From an uncultured Lachnospiraceae bacterium (GTDB lineage Bacteria; Bacillota; Clostridia; Lachnospirales; Lachnospiraceae): DNA of 64,000 nucleotides. Every line of letters starts with the position of its first letter. Position 1 is the stretch's first letter. Below are positions 1 to 9,238 of the stretch, piece by piece. Made by a program: the position numbers and the translations under genes. The notes below the pieces were generated by a model, which saw nothing but the letters and a program-made list of their open reading frames with translations, did not search any database and was not told where the DNA came from. The stretch spans positions 1-64,000 of the forward strand of contig CATNCF010000009.1 of assembly GCA_950097145.1 (NCBI GenBank), in the 5' to 3' direction.

Positions 1-53
1 TGCCAGAAAGGGGCGAAGAGGACTACCATCCAAGGGATGTCCACGTATTTTAA
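1..53 (+). CDS. 3' end of an unidentified CDS
   Basis: Frame 3 is open from the window edge to a TAA at 51-53 and encodes an acidic tail ending HPRDVHVF. A stem-loop follows about 20 bases later, which fits the end of a gene entering from the left. Frames 1 and 2 are open longer but run through the two hairpins, so they are less likely. Sixteen residues are too few to name the product. Confidence 0.35.
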   Translation, partial: PERGEEDYHPRDVHVF

Positions 54-73
54 AGAAGATATATCTCACGATA

Positions 74-115
74 AGAGAGCGGTGTTGGAGTTTTGCTCTG
101 ACACCTCTCTTTGTC
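74..115 (+). terminator. Stem-loop after the left-edge gene
   Basis: Arms AGAGcGGTGT and ACACCtCTCT, with one mismatch, flank a 15-base loop and are followed by TTTGTCT. It sits just after the stop of the partial left-edge CDS. Confidence 0.5.
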
Positions 116-124
116 TACAGTCTG

Positions 125-160
125 AAAACTCCAGATTATTAAAATCTGGAGTTTTATACT
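125..160. terminator. Bidirectional terminator between convergent genes
   Basis: A perfect 12-bp inverted repeat, AAAACTCCAGAT (125-136) and ATCTGGAGTTTT (144-155), has a 7-base loop and T-rich flanks on both strands. It lies between the left-edge gene and the 3' end of the GH30 gene, so it can stop transcription from either side. Confidence 0.8.
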
Positions 161-224
161 ACTATTTTTGAGTTTTATTTAGACGCGGGAGCCAGGCTAT
201 ATATGATCACTCCGCAACAGACAA

Positions 225-3062
225 TTATTTCACTGCTGCTTTGGACGGAAGTCCTGCTTTCTTCAATAATTTCTTATATTTCTTGACAGATTTCTTCGGC
301 ACGCGGATCTTAGCTTTTGGGGAAATTCCTGAAAATGCCTGCTTTTTCACTGTCTTAAGCTTACTGGATTTAATTGTTACAGTTTTCAGAACAGAATCTT
401 TATAAAATGCCTTAGATTCAATGGCTGCAACTCCTGAGCCCAGGGTAACCTTTGCCAGCTTCTTATTGGATGCAAAGGCAGACGCGCCGATCTTTAATAC
501 CTGGCTGCCAATGGTTACGTTCTTTAATTTCTTACAGCCGTTGAACGCCTTTTTCCCAATACTTGTCACCTTAAAAGTATATCCTTCAATTTTTACAGAC
601 GATGGAATTGTGATAGACGTCTCTGTTTTTTTCACAGGACCCTTTACTTCCACTGTCCCGCTTTTCGCGTTTGACTTCGTAACCTTATAATTTAACTTCC
701 CAGCCTTGTGAACCGAGTTTTTCTTGGGCACTGGATTTTCTGGTTTCTCTGCTTTCGTTATTGTTACTGCCGCCTCGCCGGATTTTGTCTGATCCACAGC
801 AGATTCCGCTTTTACCGTCAATACAGACGCTGTTTCGTCTGCCGCAACTGTCAGAAGACCTGTACTGCTGATTTTTGTAGAGCCGCTTTTATTTCCGCTG
901 ACACTCCAGTTTACAGTCTGCGCAGCCCCATTCATCACAGACACTTCTGCGGTAAACTGCCGGGCTGTGCCTGCCTGAACAGAAACTGTCCTGGGTGACA
1001 CGCTCACTGAGGTAACCTGCGGCGCTGGTTCTTCTATGGTATAGGCATTCTCTAACTGCCACAACTGAAGATCAGAATCGCTGCCTTCCTTTTGTACTGC
1101 TTTTGCCCCCTTGCCATTACTTTCTAATGTAAGGTATAAACCATTTTCTGCATGTTTAAATTTCACATAATCCCCGCTTTTTTCCACAATCCAATTCTGA
1201 TTCACCTCGCCGGTATCCGGCCAGATAATCAGGCGTTCTCCATCATTAGCTGTTCCCCCATTAATAGCGGCAAGGCTGAAGCTCTTCATATTTACCAGTT
1301 TTACCGTTTCCTGTTCTCCCGCTTTGCTGGGCGAGAGATACCACTGCTGATTTGCCTGGCCACTGTAATCCCAGGAAATCACGTCCGACAAGGAGGCTGT
1401 TCCGCCTCCGTTAACACAGAGTGACTGTCCATTTCCCACGTTTTTGATAGAAACAATCTGAGCCCTTGGCACCGTTTTTCTCATATCTTTCTCAGTTCCT
1501 GTTAGAGGTGTCCCCTGCGTAGTAAATGTGTTAATAGAGTGAGCCGGAAGTTCTGCGCTTATTTTACGCCCGTTAAAATTGATATCCACATTCTGTGTCT
1601 GGCCGCTTCCGTTTTTCACAAGAAGTGAAATGGTTCCGTCTGTATTGCGGAACGCAATTTCCCGGCGCTCTGCTGTATATGCAGCATCCGCTTCCACATC
1701 AGAACCCTGGTTTGGCCCATATTCCTGGTTATATGTCCCGCTGCTTTCGATTCTGCATGCCCCGGGTTTCACAGCATCGGTATAATGTTTAATTTCATAA
1801 TACTGTGGGTTTATGCTGTATTCCTTTGTAGTTTCATTTACTGTGACAGGCGCATTCTGAGGCCATGGATGCTCAGCAGTATTATAACCTCCTGGATTTA
1901 CCCCATCCCATTCCAGCACCAGATTCCACATATTATAGGAAGTAATGCCATAAGAAAAATACATATACATCACGTCAAACTGGCTCTCTGCATACTGCCA
2001 GTCATTGTTTCCATTTCCGCACATGGTTTCTGTCTGCATCATCCCCAGATCAAATCCTGTATGATACAAGGAACGCGCCTTATTATAAGACCACCACTGA
2101 AATCCCACGCCAGAAATATATTTTGCTGACTCTTCGTCATTTAACGCTGGATCTGCCAGACTGTCATTGGAGTTGGTAAAGGTCCCCAGGTAAATTTCAA
2201 CCCCCAGTTTCTTCATTTCCGGCCCTAAATATCCTTTGATAAAATCCCGAAGCTGATCTCCACTCCAGAGACAGGATGCATAGGCTGACCAAATGGTGGG
2301 TTCATTCTGCGGGGACACCATGTAAATATCAATTCCTTCCCCACGGTATGCCTCAATAAATTTGCGGAAATACAGCGCATATGCCCTCATATTTTCTTCC
2401 GTATTGTGAAACCAGCCGCCAATCAGGCTGTTATGAGCGCTGTTATCATTTTCCCCTTCTTTTTTCATCCAGGCTGGCGGCGTCCAGGGCGAAGCCCAGA
2501 GTTTCAAATTAGGCTGGCGCTTTAAGGCTTCCTTAATATATGGAATCAATTTTTCACGATCCCTGTCGATGGAAAAATTCTTCATTTCATAATCGCCTGC
2601 TGTATCATTCAAGGTATAATGATCCATAGCAAAATCGCTGGAGCCAATAGGAATTCTCCCCATGGTGAGATGCAGTCCTTCCGGTTCATTGGGATCAAAC
2701 AGCAGATCCAGAATATGGTTCCGCTCTGATTCTGTGAGTTTCATTAATTTATCCCAGCTCCGCTCATTGAAACAGCCTCCCCAGAGATTCTGCGCCATTT
2801 TCTGATAAGTAATATTCTCGTCTACATCAATATAAAGTTCACTGTGACTGTTGTTCCACGCTGTTGTTTCCAAATCTCCCATGTCTTTTAGATAAGATCC
2901 ATTCTGGGACATCATCCAGTGTACTTTGCCTGTCTGCTCTGCCGCCTGGCTTGACGGGACCGAAACCAGTCCAATTCCCGAAGCCAGCACGCTTGCTGAA
3001 AGCAACACTGACAGGACTGTTTTTTTCACTGTTCTTAATCTCTTATATTGTTTACTCTCCAT
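225..3062 (-). CDS. Secreted GH30 glycosidase with lectin, Ig-like and LRR modules
   Basis: A 945-residue extracellular glycoside hydrolase. Residues 1-41 form a signal peptide ending at SSQAA. The GH30 (beta-1,6-glucanase/glucosylceramidase-like) TIM barrel follows, with the predicted acid/base Glu254 in SPQNEPT and nucleophile Glu345 in MQTETMCG. After the GH30 beta-domain come a ricin-type beta-trefoil (about 540-690, with QANQQWYLSP and VNQNWIVEK QxW motifs), a bacterial Ig-like domain (about 695-780) and BspA-type leucine-rich repeats with a very basic C-terminus (about 800-945). No LPXTG motif is present, so retention may rely on the basic tail. The start is set by AGGAGG about 5 bases upstream. 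The class is clear; the substrate (beta-1,6-glucan, glucosylceramide or another beta-glycoside) cannot be read from sequence. Confidence 0.9.
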   Translation of the reverse strand: MESKQYKRLRTVKKTVLSVLLSASVLASGIGLVSVPSSQAAEQTGKVHWMMSQNGSYLKDMGDLETTAWNNSHSELYIDVDENITYQKMAQNLWGGCFNERSWDKLMKLTESERNHILDLLFDPNEPEGLHLTMGRIPIGSSDFAMDHYTLNDTAGDYEMKNFSIDRDREKLIPYIKEALKRQPNLKLWASPWTPPAWMKKEGENDNSAHNSLIGGWFHNTEENMRAYALYFRKFIEAYRGEGIDIYMVSPQNEPTIWSAYASCLWSGDQLRDFIKGYLGPEMKKLGVEIYLGTFTNSNDSLADPALNDEESAKYISGVGFQWWSYNKARSLYHTGFDLGMMQTETMCGNGNNDWQYAESQFDVMYMYFSYGITSYNMWNLVLEWDGVNPGGYNTAEHPWPQNAPVTVNETTKEYSINPQYYEIKHYTDAVKPGACRIESSGTYNQEYGPNQGSDVEADAAYTAERREIAFRNTDGTISLLVKNGSGQTQNVDINFNGRKISAELPAHSINTFTTQGTPLTGTEKDMRKTVPRAQIVSIKNVGNGQSLCVNGGGTASLSDVISWDYSGQANQQWYLSPSKAGEQETVKLVNMKSFSLAAINGGTANDGERLIIWPDTGEVNQNWIVEKSGDYVKFKHAENGLYLTLESNGKGAKAVQKEGSDSDLQLWQLENAYTIEEPAPQVTSVSVSPRTVSVQAGTARQFTAEVSVMNGAAQTVNWSVSGNKSGSTKISSTGLLTVAADETASVLTVKAESAVDQTKSGEAAVTITKAEKPENPVPKKNSVHKAGKLNYKVTKSNAKSGTVEVKGPVKKTETSITIPSSVKIEGYTFKVTSIGKKAFNGCKKLKNVTIGSQVLKIGASAFASNKKLAKVTLGSGVAAIESKAFYKDSVLKTVTIKSSKLKTVKKQAFSGISPKAKIRVPKKSVKKYKKLLKKAGLPSKAAVK

Positions 3063-3317
3063 ATGTTCCTCCTATTCTATGCTCTCTTTGCTGCCGCATT
3101 TATACTACCATTTTACACTTTTTTACATAGAATTTAGCTATAATTTTCTATTGGCTTATCTATAATTTTGCGCACAAAAAACTGCCGCACCATGAGCAAG
3201 GGCTGATAAACTGTGGCTAAATTGTGATACCGTTATCAGTCTTTCCAAGGAAAGAACACATGTTTTTCACAAACCTTCGGACATTAAGAAGATCCGCTGG
3301 TGTAATTGGATTCTATA

Positions 3318-4274
3318 TTAAAATTCTTGATACTCCACACTGCCGTCAGAATATGTTATCTCATAATACCCATGGCCGGAACCATTGCAATCATAAAATG
3401 CCTTTTTCGACACCACAGACCTCCCGGAACCGCTGCCGCTGGATTGCGTTTCTTCTTTTGTTCCTACTTTGACAACTTTTGTCACCGGATCTTTGGTAAC
3501 ATTTTCACTGACTGCTTCTTTCGATTCCTCAACGCCGTCTACATAAGTGACTTTATAGTTTACTTCTTTTTCTCCGTTTTCCCCTTCCGTACTGACTGCT
3601 TCTTTCCCTTTTGCCATGGAACTGTCGTCTTCATATGTAGTTTCATATTCAATTGCCTCTGTTTCTGTGAGGGTTTCAAAGGTTACACGCTTTACCGTAA
3701 TCTGCATACCGTCTGTCACCGCTTCTGTCAATGCAGGATCAATGCGGTCATCCTGTCCAAGTGTAATTTCTAATTCCGTTAATACATCACCAACTGTTGC
3801 GGCTTCTGTATCAAGATTTTGGGTTTTCCCATCACATTGCACCTCTACACTGAACTGAGTGGCAATTTTAACTTCCATCCCGTCTTTCAGATATTCATCT
3901 AAATCATAATTGACACGCTGCTTTTCTCCCAGTGTGATATCTTCCTGCTTTAGCAGATCACTGACTGTCCCTCCGGCCATGGATGCTTCCTTTGTCTTGC
4001 CATCAATGGTCAGACTGACCGTATGCATTCTGGAAATTACAATTTCCTGTGTATCGGAAACTTCTGTGTCCAAAGATGGACTTACTTCATCTCCGTCATT
4101 TAATACGAGTTCCGCTTCACCCAGAATCTCTTCTACCGTTGCCGGAACGGATACTTCGATCTCGGTCACCACGCCGTTGTCATTAATCTGCATCATTGCC
4201 TTTTTGCAGCTGCATAATCCCATCATAAGAAACACAGCCGTACCAAACATCATTATTTTTTTCAACATTTTCAT
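3318..4274 (-). CDS. DUF348/G5-domain surface lipoprotein (YabE-like N-terminus)
   Basis: About 318 residues. The N-terminus has basic residues, a hydrophobic stretch and MMGLCSCKK, a plausible though imperfect lipobox. Two or three ubiquitin-like DUF348 repeats follow, each with the pattern TVSDLLKQ.ITLG (also TVGDVLTELEITLGQDDR and TVEEILGEAELVLNDGDEV), then a G5-like segment around YETTYEDDSSMAKGKEAV. In families such as Bacillus YabE these modules precede resuscitation-factor domains; none is present here, and the C-terminus is a short Gly/Ser-rich tail. The start used has AAGGAG ten bases upstream; an in-frame ATG 36 bases earlier lacks a site. Likely wall-associated; role unknown. It lies last in the O-acetylation cluster. 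Confidence 0.7.
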   Translation of the reverse strand: MKMLKKIMMFGTAVFLMMGLCSCKKAMMQINDNGVVTEIEVSVPATVEEILGEAELVLNDGDEVSPSLDTEVSDTQEIVISRMHTVSLTIDGKTKEASMAGGTVSDLLKQEDITLGEKQRVNYDLDEYLKDGMEVKIATQFSVEVQCDGKTQNLDTEAATVGDVLTELEITLGQDDRIDPALTEAVTDGMQITVKRVTFETLTETEAIEYETTYEDDSSMAKGKEAVSTEGENGEKEVNYKVTYVDGVEESKEAVSENVTKDPVTKVVKVGTKEETQSSGSGSGRSVVSKKAFYDCNGSGHGYYEITYSDGSVEYQEF

Positions 4275-4321
4275 TATATTATTTCTCCTTTTAAAACCAT
4301 AACGGCACACTAGGAAGGCAT

Positions 4322-5734
4322 TTATTTAAATGCTCCGCATTTGCCTTCCTCCTCTATTCTTTTTTGTTTGATTAATCTATAATTATTTTGATCTTTTGTC
4401 AGAACCTCAATCTCTACCGTATCCGTCTGTAAATTCTTCTTTTTGATATAAACTTCATAATCATTTGTTCCGGTATGATATGCCTTGTAATAAGAACCGC
4501 TAATTCCCACAACAATATCTGTTTCATTTTCTAAGAGCGCTTTTTCCACACTTCCGCTGATTTTAAAATAATCAGCATCATACTCCAAAGATTCCATGGA
4601 TATTGTAGTATCAGATTCCAAAAATTCTACATCTTTGGGAATCTTCTCTTGGACTGCAGAAATAATCGGCGGCATTTTAATATACTCAGAAAGATTGCGT
4701 TCCACCTTTTCAAAGATAACGGTATCAGGAGCATGCTGCTCCATCAGTCTCTCTAATCCATACGGAACCTCTTTTGTAAACCATGCTTTTTCAAACTGAT
4801 TTGCAATCAAAGGTATCAGCGTATTCCCAAAAGAGTCGCGGAACATAAGTAACGTTCCATTTCCTGTGCCGGCTCCTGCATGTAGTTCCGTCTCAATCCA
4901 GACATCTTCCACACTTTTTACGTCATTTGCATAATCATACTCCTGAGCTATATCGTATTTATAATTAAGCTCTTTTTCTCCATAAAAAGTGTAAAGCATC
5001 CGGTTCAAATCACCGTTTTCATCTTTAGCCCGGGTAACGGGACTGTCCTCATAATCCTTGTGCGTATACCCCAGCGCATCCATCATGCAGTTATAGGCCA
5101 TAACAGCCCCTTTCCCATTCCAGTGGGAGTCCCTTTTTAAATACAGAACCTCTTCTTCACTGCGAAACAGTGACAGCAAGTCAGCATAAGCAACGCCCTG
5201 TTCCTGAAGTTTCTGTGCAAGCACATCGATGTTGTGGGTTTTATCCACAAGATAGGAATTATAATATGGCATATATTCTCCATACAATGTGTTTTTGTTG
5301 GGAGGGACTGCCAGAACAAAAGCGCTTCCATTTTGCTCCACATACTGCTGAACCAAAGAAAGGTTATGAACAATGTTATATATCTGCCGTTCTGACATCC
5401 TATGGTTCCCCAGATAGTCATCCAAAGTAGATGAATAATACAGCCAGCCGTCTTTCCCGTATACCACCGTATCCACATTTGAAACATGAAAGGCAGCAGT
5501 CTGAATCTTTGCGTCCGCATAAACCAGTTCGTTGCGGAATGCAAAATGTTCATTAAAATATTCTTCCAGCTCCTTAAAAAAATTCAGGTTCAGATTCCCC
5601 CCATCACTTAAACTTGGAAATTCAGACATTGCCTTATTTTCCGTACTCGCCGTTGTGGGCCACACAGCCATTCCAGCAAATGGCAGCAGACAGACTGCAA
5701 CGCAGGCTATGATAAAGATCAGATATTTTTTCAT
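4322..5734 (-). CDS. DHHW/AlgJ-like O-acetylation partner
   Basis: About 470 residues with one N-terminal membrane anchor (YLIFIIACVAVCLLPFAGMAV) and an extracellular SGNH-like fold of the AlgX/AlgJ/DHHW type. KRDSHWNGKGA supplies the conserved His-Trp, and LMFRDSFGNTLIP supplies the DSF serine motif. In alginate-type systems such proteins take acetyl groups delivered by an MBOAT protein and place them on an exported polysaccharide. It follows the MBOAT gene directly. The ATG at 5734 is chosen because GAGGAGG lies six bases upstream; the longer GTG start would put that site inside the gene. A 9-bp hairpin at 4312-4350 spans its stop codon. Confidence 0.85.
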   Translation of the reverse strand: MKKYLIFIIACVAVCLLPFAGMAVWPTTASTENKAMSEFPSLSDGGNLNLNFFKELEEYFNEHFAFRNELVYADAKIQTAAFHVSNVDTVVYGKDGWLYYSSTLDDYLGNHRMSERQIYNIVHNLSLVQQYVEQNGSAFVLAVPPNKNTLYGEYMPYYNSYLVDKTHNIDVLAQKLQEQGVAYADLLSLFRSEEEVLYLKRDSHWNGKGAVMAYNCMMDALGYTHKDYEDSPVTRAKDENGDLNRMLYTFYGEKELNYKYDIAQEYDYANDVKSVEDVWIETELHAGAGTGNGTLLMFRDSFGNTLIPLIANQFEKAWFTKEVPYGLERLMEQHAPDTVIFEKVERNLSEYIKMPPIISAVQEKIPKDVEFLESDTTISMESLEYDADYFKISGSVEKALLENETDIVVGISGSYYKAYHTGTNDYEVYIKKKNLQTDTVEIEVLTKDQNNYRLIKQKRIEEEGKCGAFK

Positions 5735-5748
5735 GTACATCCTCCTCA

Positions 5749-7167
5749 CTAAAACCTGAAATAGATAAACGGGTTATACGAACCTGCTGACAGCCTGATG
5801 ATGCACCATAGAAGCAGCAGGAACGCAGCCGTATACAGAAGTATCTGTACAAAATTTTCCTTTGGAGCCAGTTTCTCCTCTTTCTCCGATAAGATCCGTA
5901 ATTTCACAGTAAGACAGCGGACCGGGCCGCAGCCAATCACGGCTGCAATCAGCATTACAAGGAAATACGGCGTCAGCATCTGACATGCAAACGACATGGA
6001 TGCCGCTGTAAAATCACAGCCTGCAAACATTTTTCCTATAAACCCAAACGCCTGATTTAAGGTATCCGCCCTGAAAATTACGAATCCCACAGTTACCGCA
6101 AGCATCGTATAGATATGTAATAAAAAACGGGGCAGCTTCTTTATGGCGGGAACAAATTCTTCCAGAAAGCTAAACATTCCATGGAACAGCCCCCATATCA
6201 CGAAGGTCCAGTTGGCGCCGTGCCAGAGCCCAGTCAGAAAAAACACGGTTACCTTATTGATCCCTGTCCGCAGCCTGCCCTTCCGGCTGCCGCCAAGGGG
6301 AATATAGACATACTCTTTAAACCACGAGGACAGAGAGATATGCCAGCGCCGCCAGAATTCTTTAATGGAGCAGGAACCATAGGGATGTTCGAAATTCTCC
6401 TTGAAGTGGAAGCCGAACATCTGCCCAAGGCCAATTGCCATGTCGCTATACCCACTGAAATCATAATAAATCTGCATGGTATAGGACACTGCGCCAATCC
6501 ATGCGCCTAAAATATTCAGGGAACCAAGTTCCTGTCCAAATGCCTGATCCGCAGCCACAGCCATGGTATTTGCAATTAATACTTTTTTTGCAAGCCCGCA
6601 GATAAAGCGCCTCATGCCTGACGTCGCTTCCCGTAAGCCTGTGCTGCGGCTGTCAATCTCCATTGCAATATCTCTGTATTTTACAATCGGCCCGGCAATC
6701 AACTGAGGGAAAAATGAAATATACAACAGCACTTTGCCAAAATTTTTCTGAACTGCCACCTGTCCCCGATACACATCAATGACATAGGACAATGCCTGAA
6801 ATGTGAAAAAAGAGATACCAATGGGTAATTCAATCTGCAAAACAGGAAACTCCAAGCGCAAGATCTGATTCAGTGTTGTTATAAAAAATCCAGTATATTT
6901 AAACACACATAAAATGCCAATATTAATCATTACTGCCGCAGCCAGTACAAATTTGGGATTCGCTTTTTCCATAAGGACTGCGCACAGATAATTGAGAAAA
7001 GCGCTTATCACCATCAAACATACATAAACTGGTTCTCCAAATGCATAGAAGAACAAACTTGCTATGATTAGAAGCGCATTTCTCACTTTTAGAACAGGAA
7101 TTGCTGTGTGCAGGCAAAATACAACTGGAAAAAAAATGCATAAAAATATCAATGAACTAAAAACCAT
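5749..7167 (-). CDS. MBOAT family membrane O-acyltransferase (AlgI-like)
   Basis: 472 residues with about ten membrane segments. The MBOAT signature is clear: QIYYDFSGYSDMAIGLG, FKENFEHPYGSCSIKEFWRRWHISLSSWFKEYVYIPLGG, and the catalytic-His segment FFLTGLWHGANWTFVIWGLFHG. These proteins move acetyl groups across the membrane for modification of secreted or wall polysaccharides. The stop is 15 bases from the start of the DHHW partner, the usual two-gene layout. The start at 7167 has AAGGAG upstream; a 14-codon in-frame extension has none. The acceptor polymer is unknown. Confidence 0.92.
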   Translation of the reverse strand: MVFSSLIFLCIFFPVVFCLHTAIPVLKVRNALLIIASLFFYAFGEPVYVCLMVISAFLNYLCAVLMEKANPKFVLAAAVMINIGILCVFKYTGFFITTLNQILRLEFPVLQIELPIGISFFTFQALSYVIDVYRGQVAVQKNFGKVLLYISFFPQLIAGPIVKYRDIAMEIDSRSTGLREATSGMRRFICGLAKKVLIANTMAVAADQAFGQELGSLNILGAWIGAVSYTMQIYYDFSGYSDMAIGLGQMFGFHFKENFEHPYGSCSIKEFWRRWHISLSSWFKEYVYIPLGGSRKGRLRTGINKVTVFFLTGLWHGANWTFVIWGLFHGMFSFLEEFVPAIKKLPRFLLHIYTMLAVTVGFVIFRADTLNQAFGFIGKMFAGCDFTAASMSFACQMLTPYFLVMLIAAVIGCGPVRCLTVKLRILSEKEEKLAPKENFVQILLYTAAFLLLLWCIIRLSAGSYNPFIYFRF

Positions 7168-7319
7168 TTTTTCTCCTTTCAATCGGTTTCGGCACGCAAT
7201 GCTTCGCATCCCCTGCCAGTCCGTGGGAAGGCATTCAAGAAATAACTAAGGATTTACCTTCCTAATTAAGAACAGCAATTTTTTAATTGCAAAACCTGTA
7301 TAAAAACTGCATTACCCTA

Positions 7320-9158
7320 TCAGATTTTTATGCGCATCCAGGGTTTTCCTGCTCCAATCGCCCCTTTATAATCCTGATCCGTCTTTGTATTATAGCTGAG
7401 GGCAAAATAATTATATACGTGATGCCATTTGCTCCACTCTGGATCATAGACCAATCCGTCAATTTCAGCCCAACCGTGGCCGCCGCTGTTGCAGCAGTAC
7501 ACCTGTTCATATCCAATAGCCTTTGCCATATATGCGAAAGCCGCCGCATAACTGCAGCAATTTCCAGCTCCCCGCACAAACATATCGTTTGCATAAACCA
7601 CCGGCCAGTCCATTCCCGTATAATGCGGTATTCTGGGCTTGATTTCCGGGTAAGCGTCTTTTACATAATCAAAGCAGATCTTAAGTTTCTGTTCCTTTGT
7701 CATGCTTTCATTCGTGATCCTGGCAACAACCGCCTGGGCCCTTTGCAATGTGGCCAAAGACTCAGCGCTCATTCCCTCCATTGCTGTTCCGTTGATATAT
7801 AATGTCTGTTTCTGAAGTGAACGCATTGTTCCTGTATTATGGTTATAATAAGCAGTCCCAGCCGCCAGTATGGTATTGACGAGGGTACAGGTTCCCTTTT
7901 TGACCTGGTACATTTTATTTTCATTGTCCATATAATAACCAGTATATAGTTTCCCCCTCACATATAACGTCTGCTTTGTGAGCTTTCGTGTCTTCTTCCC
8001 TTTGTAACTGTAATACTTGGTCCCGCCGCCGAGTAATTTACTGACCGGTGTAACGGCTCCTTTTTTTGCGCGATACATCACATTTTTGCCATTCAAGAAA
8101 TAACCAGAATACAATTTACCTTTTACATACAATTTCTGTTTTTTCAATTTCTGCGTCTTATTTGCCTTGCCGCTGTAATATTTGGTTTTCGCCGGAACAG
8201 TCCCAGTTTTCAATGTAAGGAGTCCCTTTTTGACCTGGTACATTTTATTTTTTCTGTCCATATAATAACCGGAATACAGTTTCCCCTTTACATACAATGT
8301 CTGCTTTTTCAGTTTCTTAGTCTTATTTTCTTTGTCGCTGTAATATTTGGTCTTTGCAGAGACCGTTCCGCTTTTCAGTGTAAGGGAACCCTTTTTGGCG
8401 TAATACATTTTATTTTTTCTGTCCATATAATAACCGGAATACAGTTTCCCTTTTACATACAACGTCTGTTTTTTTAGCTTCTGTACCTTATATTCCTTGC
8501 CATTATAATATTGGGTTTTTGCTGGGACAATTCCAGTTTTCAATGTAAGGGAACCCTTTTTGGCGTAATACATTTTATATTCTTTGTCCATATAATAACC
8601 AGAATACAGCTTTCCCTGCACATACAGCGTATCCCGCGGGAATGTCCGTGCTTGATTTACATAATAGTATTTGGCCGATGCAGAAACAATTCCGGTATAT
8701 AGTTCCGGAATTCCATTGGATACGGTGTACAAAAGACCATCATTGTCCATATAATAACCGTTGTAGAGATTACCCTCTATATAAATTTTTCCATCATTGT
8801 CCGGCTGGCCGTCCGAAGGTGATGTCAGAATTTTTTCTGCTGCGGCGTCAGACTTTGCTGGTTCAGATTCTGGCATAGTTCCATCCTCTGTCTCTGGTTC
8901 GTCACTGTGTTCTGCTGTGGCGTCAGACTTTGCTGGTTCGGACTCCTGCATAGCTCCACCCTCTGTCTCTGGTATGGTACTGTATTCTGCCCCGGCGTCA
9001 GTCATTGCTGGTTCGGACTCCTGCAAGGTTCCATCCGCCATCTCTGATATGACATTCTGGTCTATTGCAGCAGCATATGATGTTTGTGCAGGAAACAGCA
9101 TTGTTACGCCCAGTAACAATGCCAATACACGTATTTGGACTATCTTGGTTCTTAACAT
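7320..9158 (-). CDS. Secreted GYYMD-repeat protein with transglutaminase-like domain
   Basis: 612 residues. Signal peptide (1-31, ending SYAAA), then an acidic linker (about 32-118) with roughly 28-residue repeats built on ESEPAKSDA, then six repeats of about 55 residues (about 125-455) typified by LYVKGKLYSGYYMDRKNKMY. The C-terminal domain resembles transglutaminase-like cysteine peptidases: Cys in GAGNCCSYAAAF, His in GGHGWAEIDG and Asp in VYDPEWS form a plausible triad. The tyrosine/lysine-rich repeats resemble wall- or glycan-binding modules but I do not recognise a named family. A paralogue lies directly upstream on the same strand, 80 bases away. Predicted secreted peptidase or cross-linking enzyme; target unknown. 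Confidence 0.75.
   Translation of the reverse strand: MLRTKIVQIRVLALLLGVTMLFPAQTSYAAAIDQNVISEMADGTLQESEPAMTDAGAEYSTIPETEGGAMQESEPAKSDATAEHSDEPETEDGTMPESEPAKSDAAAEKILTSPSDGQPDNDGKIYIEGNLYNGYYMDNDGLLYTVSNGIPELYTGIVSASAKYYYVNQARTFPRDTLYVQGKLYSGYYMDKEYKMYYAKKGSLTLKTGIVPAKTQYYNGKEYKVQKLKKQTLYVKGKLYSGYYMDRKNKMYYAKKGSLTLKSGTVSAKTKYYSDKENKTKKLKKQTLYVKGKLYSGYYMDRKNKMYQVKKGLLTLKTGTVPAKTKYYSGKANKTQKLKKQKLYVKGKLYSGYFLNGKNVMYRAKKGAVTPVSKLLGGGTKYYSYKGKKTRKLTKQTLYVRGKLYTGYYMDNENKMYQVKKGTCTLVNTILAAGTAYYNHNTGTMRSLQKQTLYINGTAMEGMSAESLATLQRAQAVVARITNESMTKEQKLKICFDYVKDAYPEIKPRIPHYTGMDWPVVYANDMFVRGAGNCCSYAAAFAYMAKAIGYEQVYCCNSGGHGWAEIDGLVYDPEWSKWHHVYNYFALSYNTKTDQDYKGAIGAGKPWMRIKI
7793..8786 (-). repeat. Six in-frame ~165-bp coding repeats
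   Basis: Six consecutive units of about 55 codons within the preceding gene, each containing GYYMD or a variant and ending near KLKKQT. Units 2 to 4 are nearly identical at DNA level (for example TACATTTTATTTTTTCTGTC recurs), which suggests recent expansion and makes the array prone to recombination. Confidence 0.85.
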
Positions 9159-9238
9159 TTCATTTCCTCCTAGTATTATATTAGAGAAATGCTTAGAAAA
9201 ACATTTCCTTAAGCTTTCAACGGAATCCGGCCGTATAT

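Noticed and set aside
54-171. Longer open frames 1 and 2 at the left edge
   Set aside because: Both pass through two stem-loops that look like terminators and give peptides with unnatural composition.
7793-8786. Non-coding tandem repeat
   Set aside because: The 165-bp period is a multiple of three and lies in a continuous reading frame with a signal peptide and a C-terminal domain, so it is a protein repeat.
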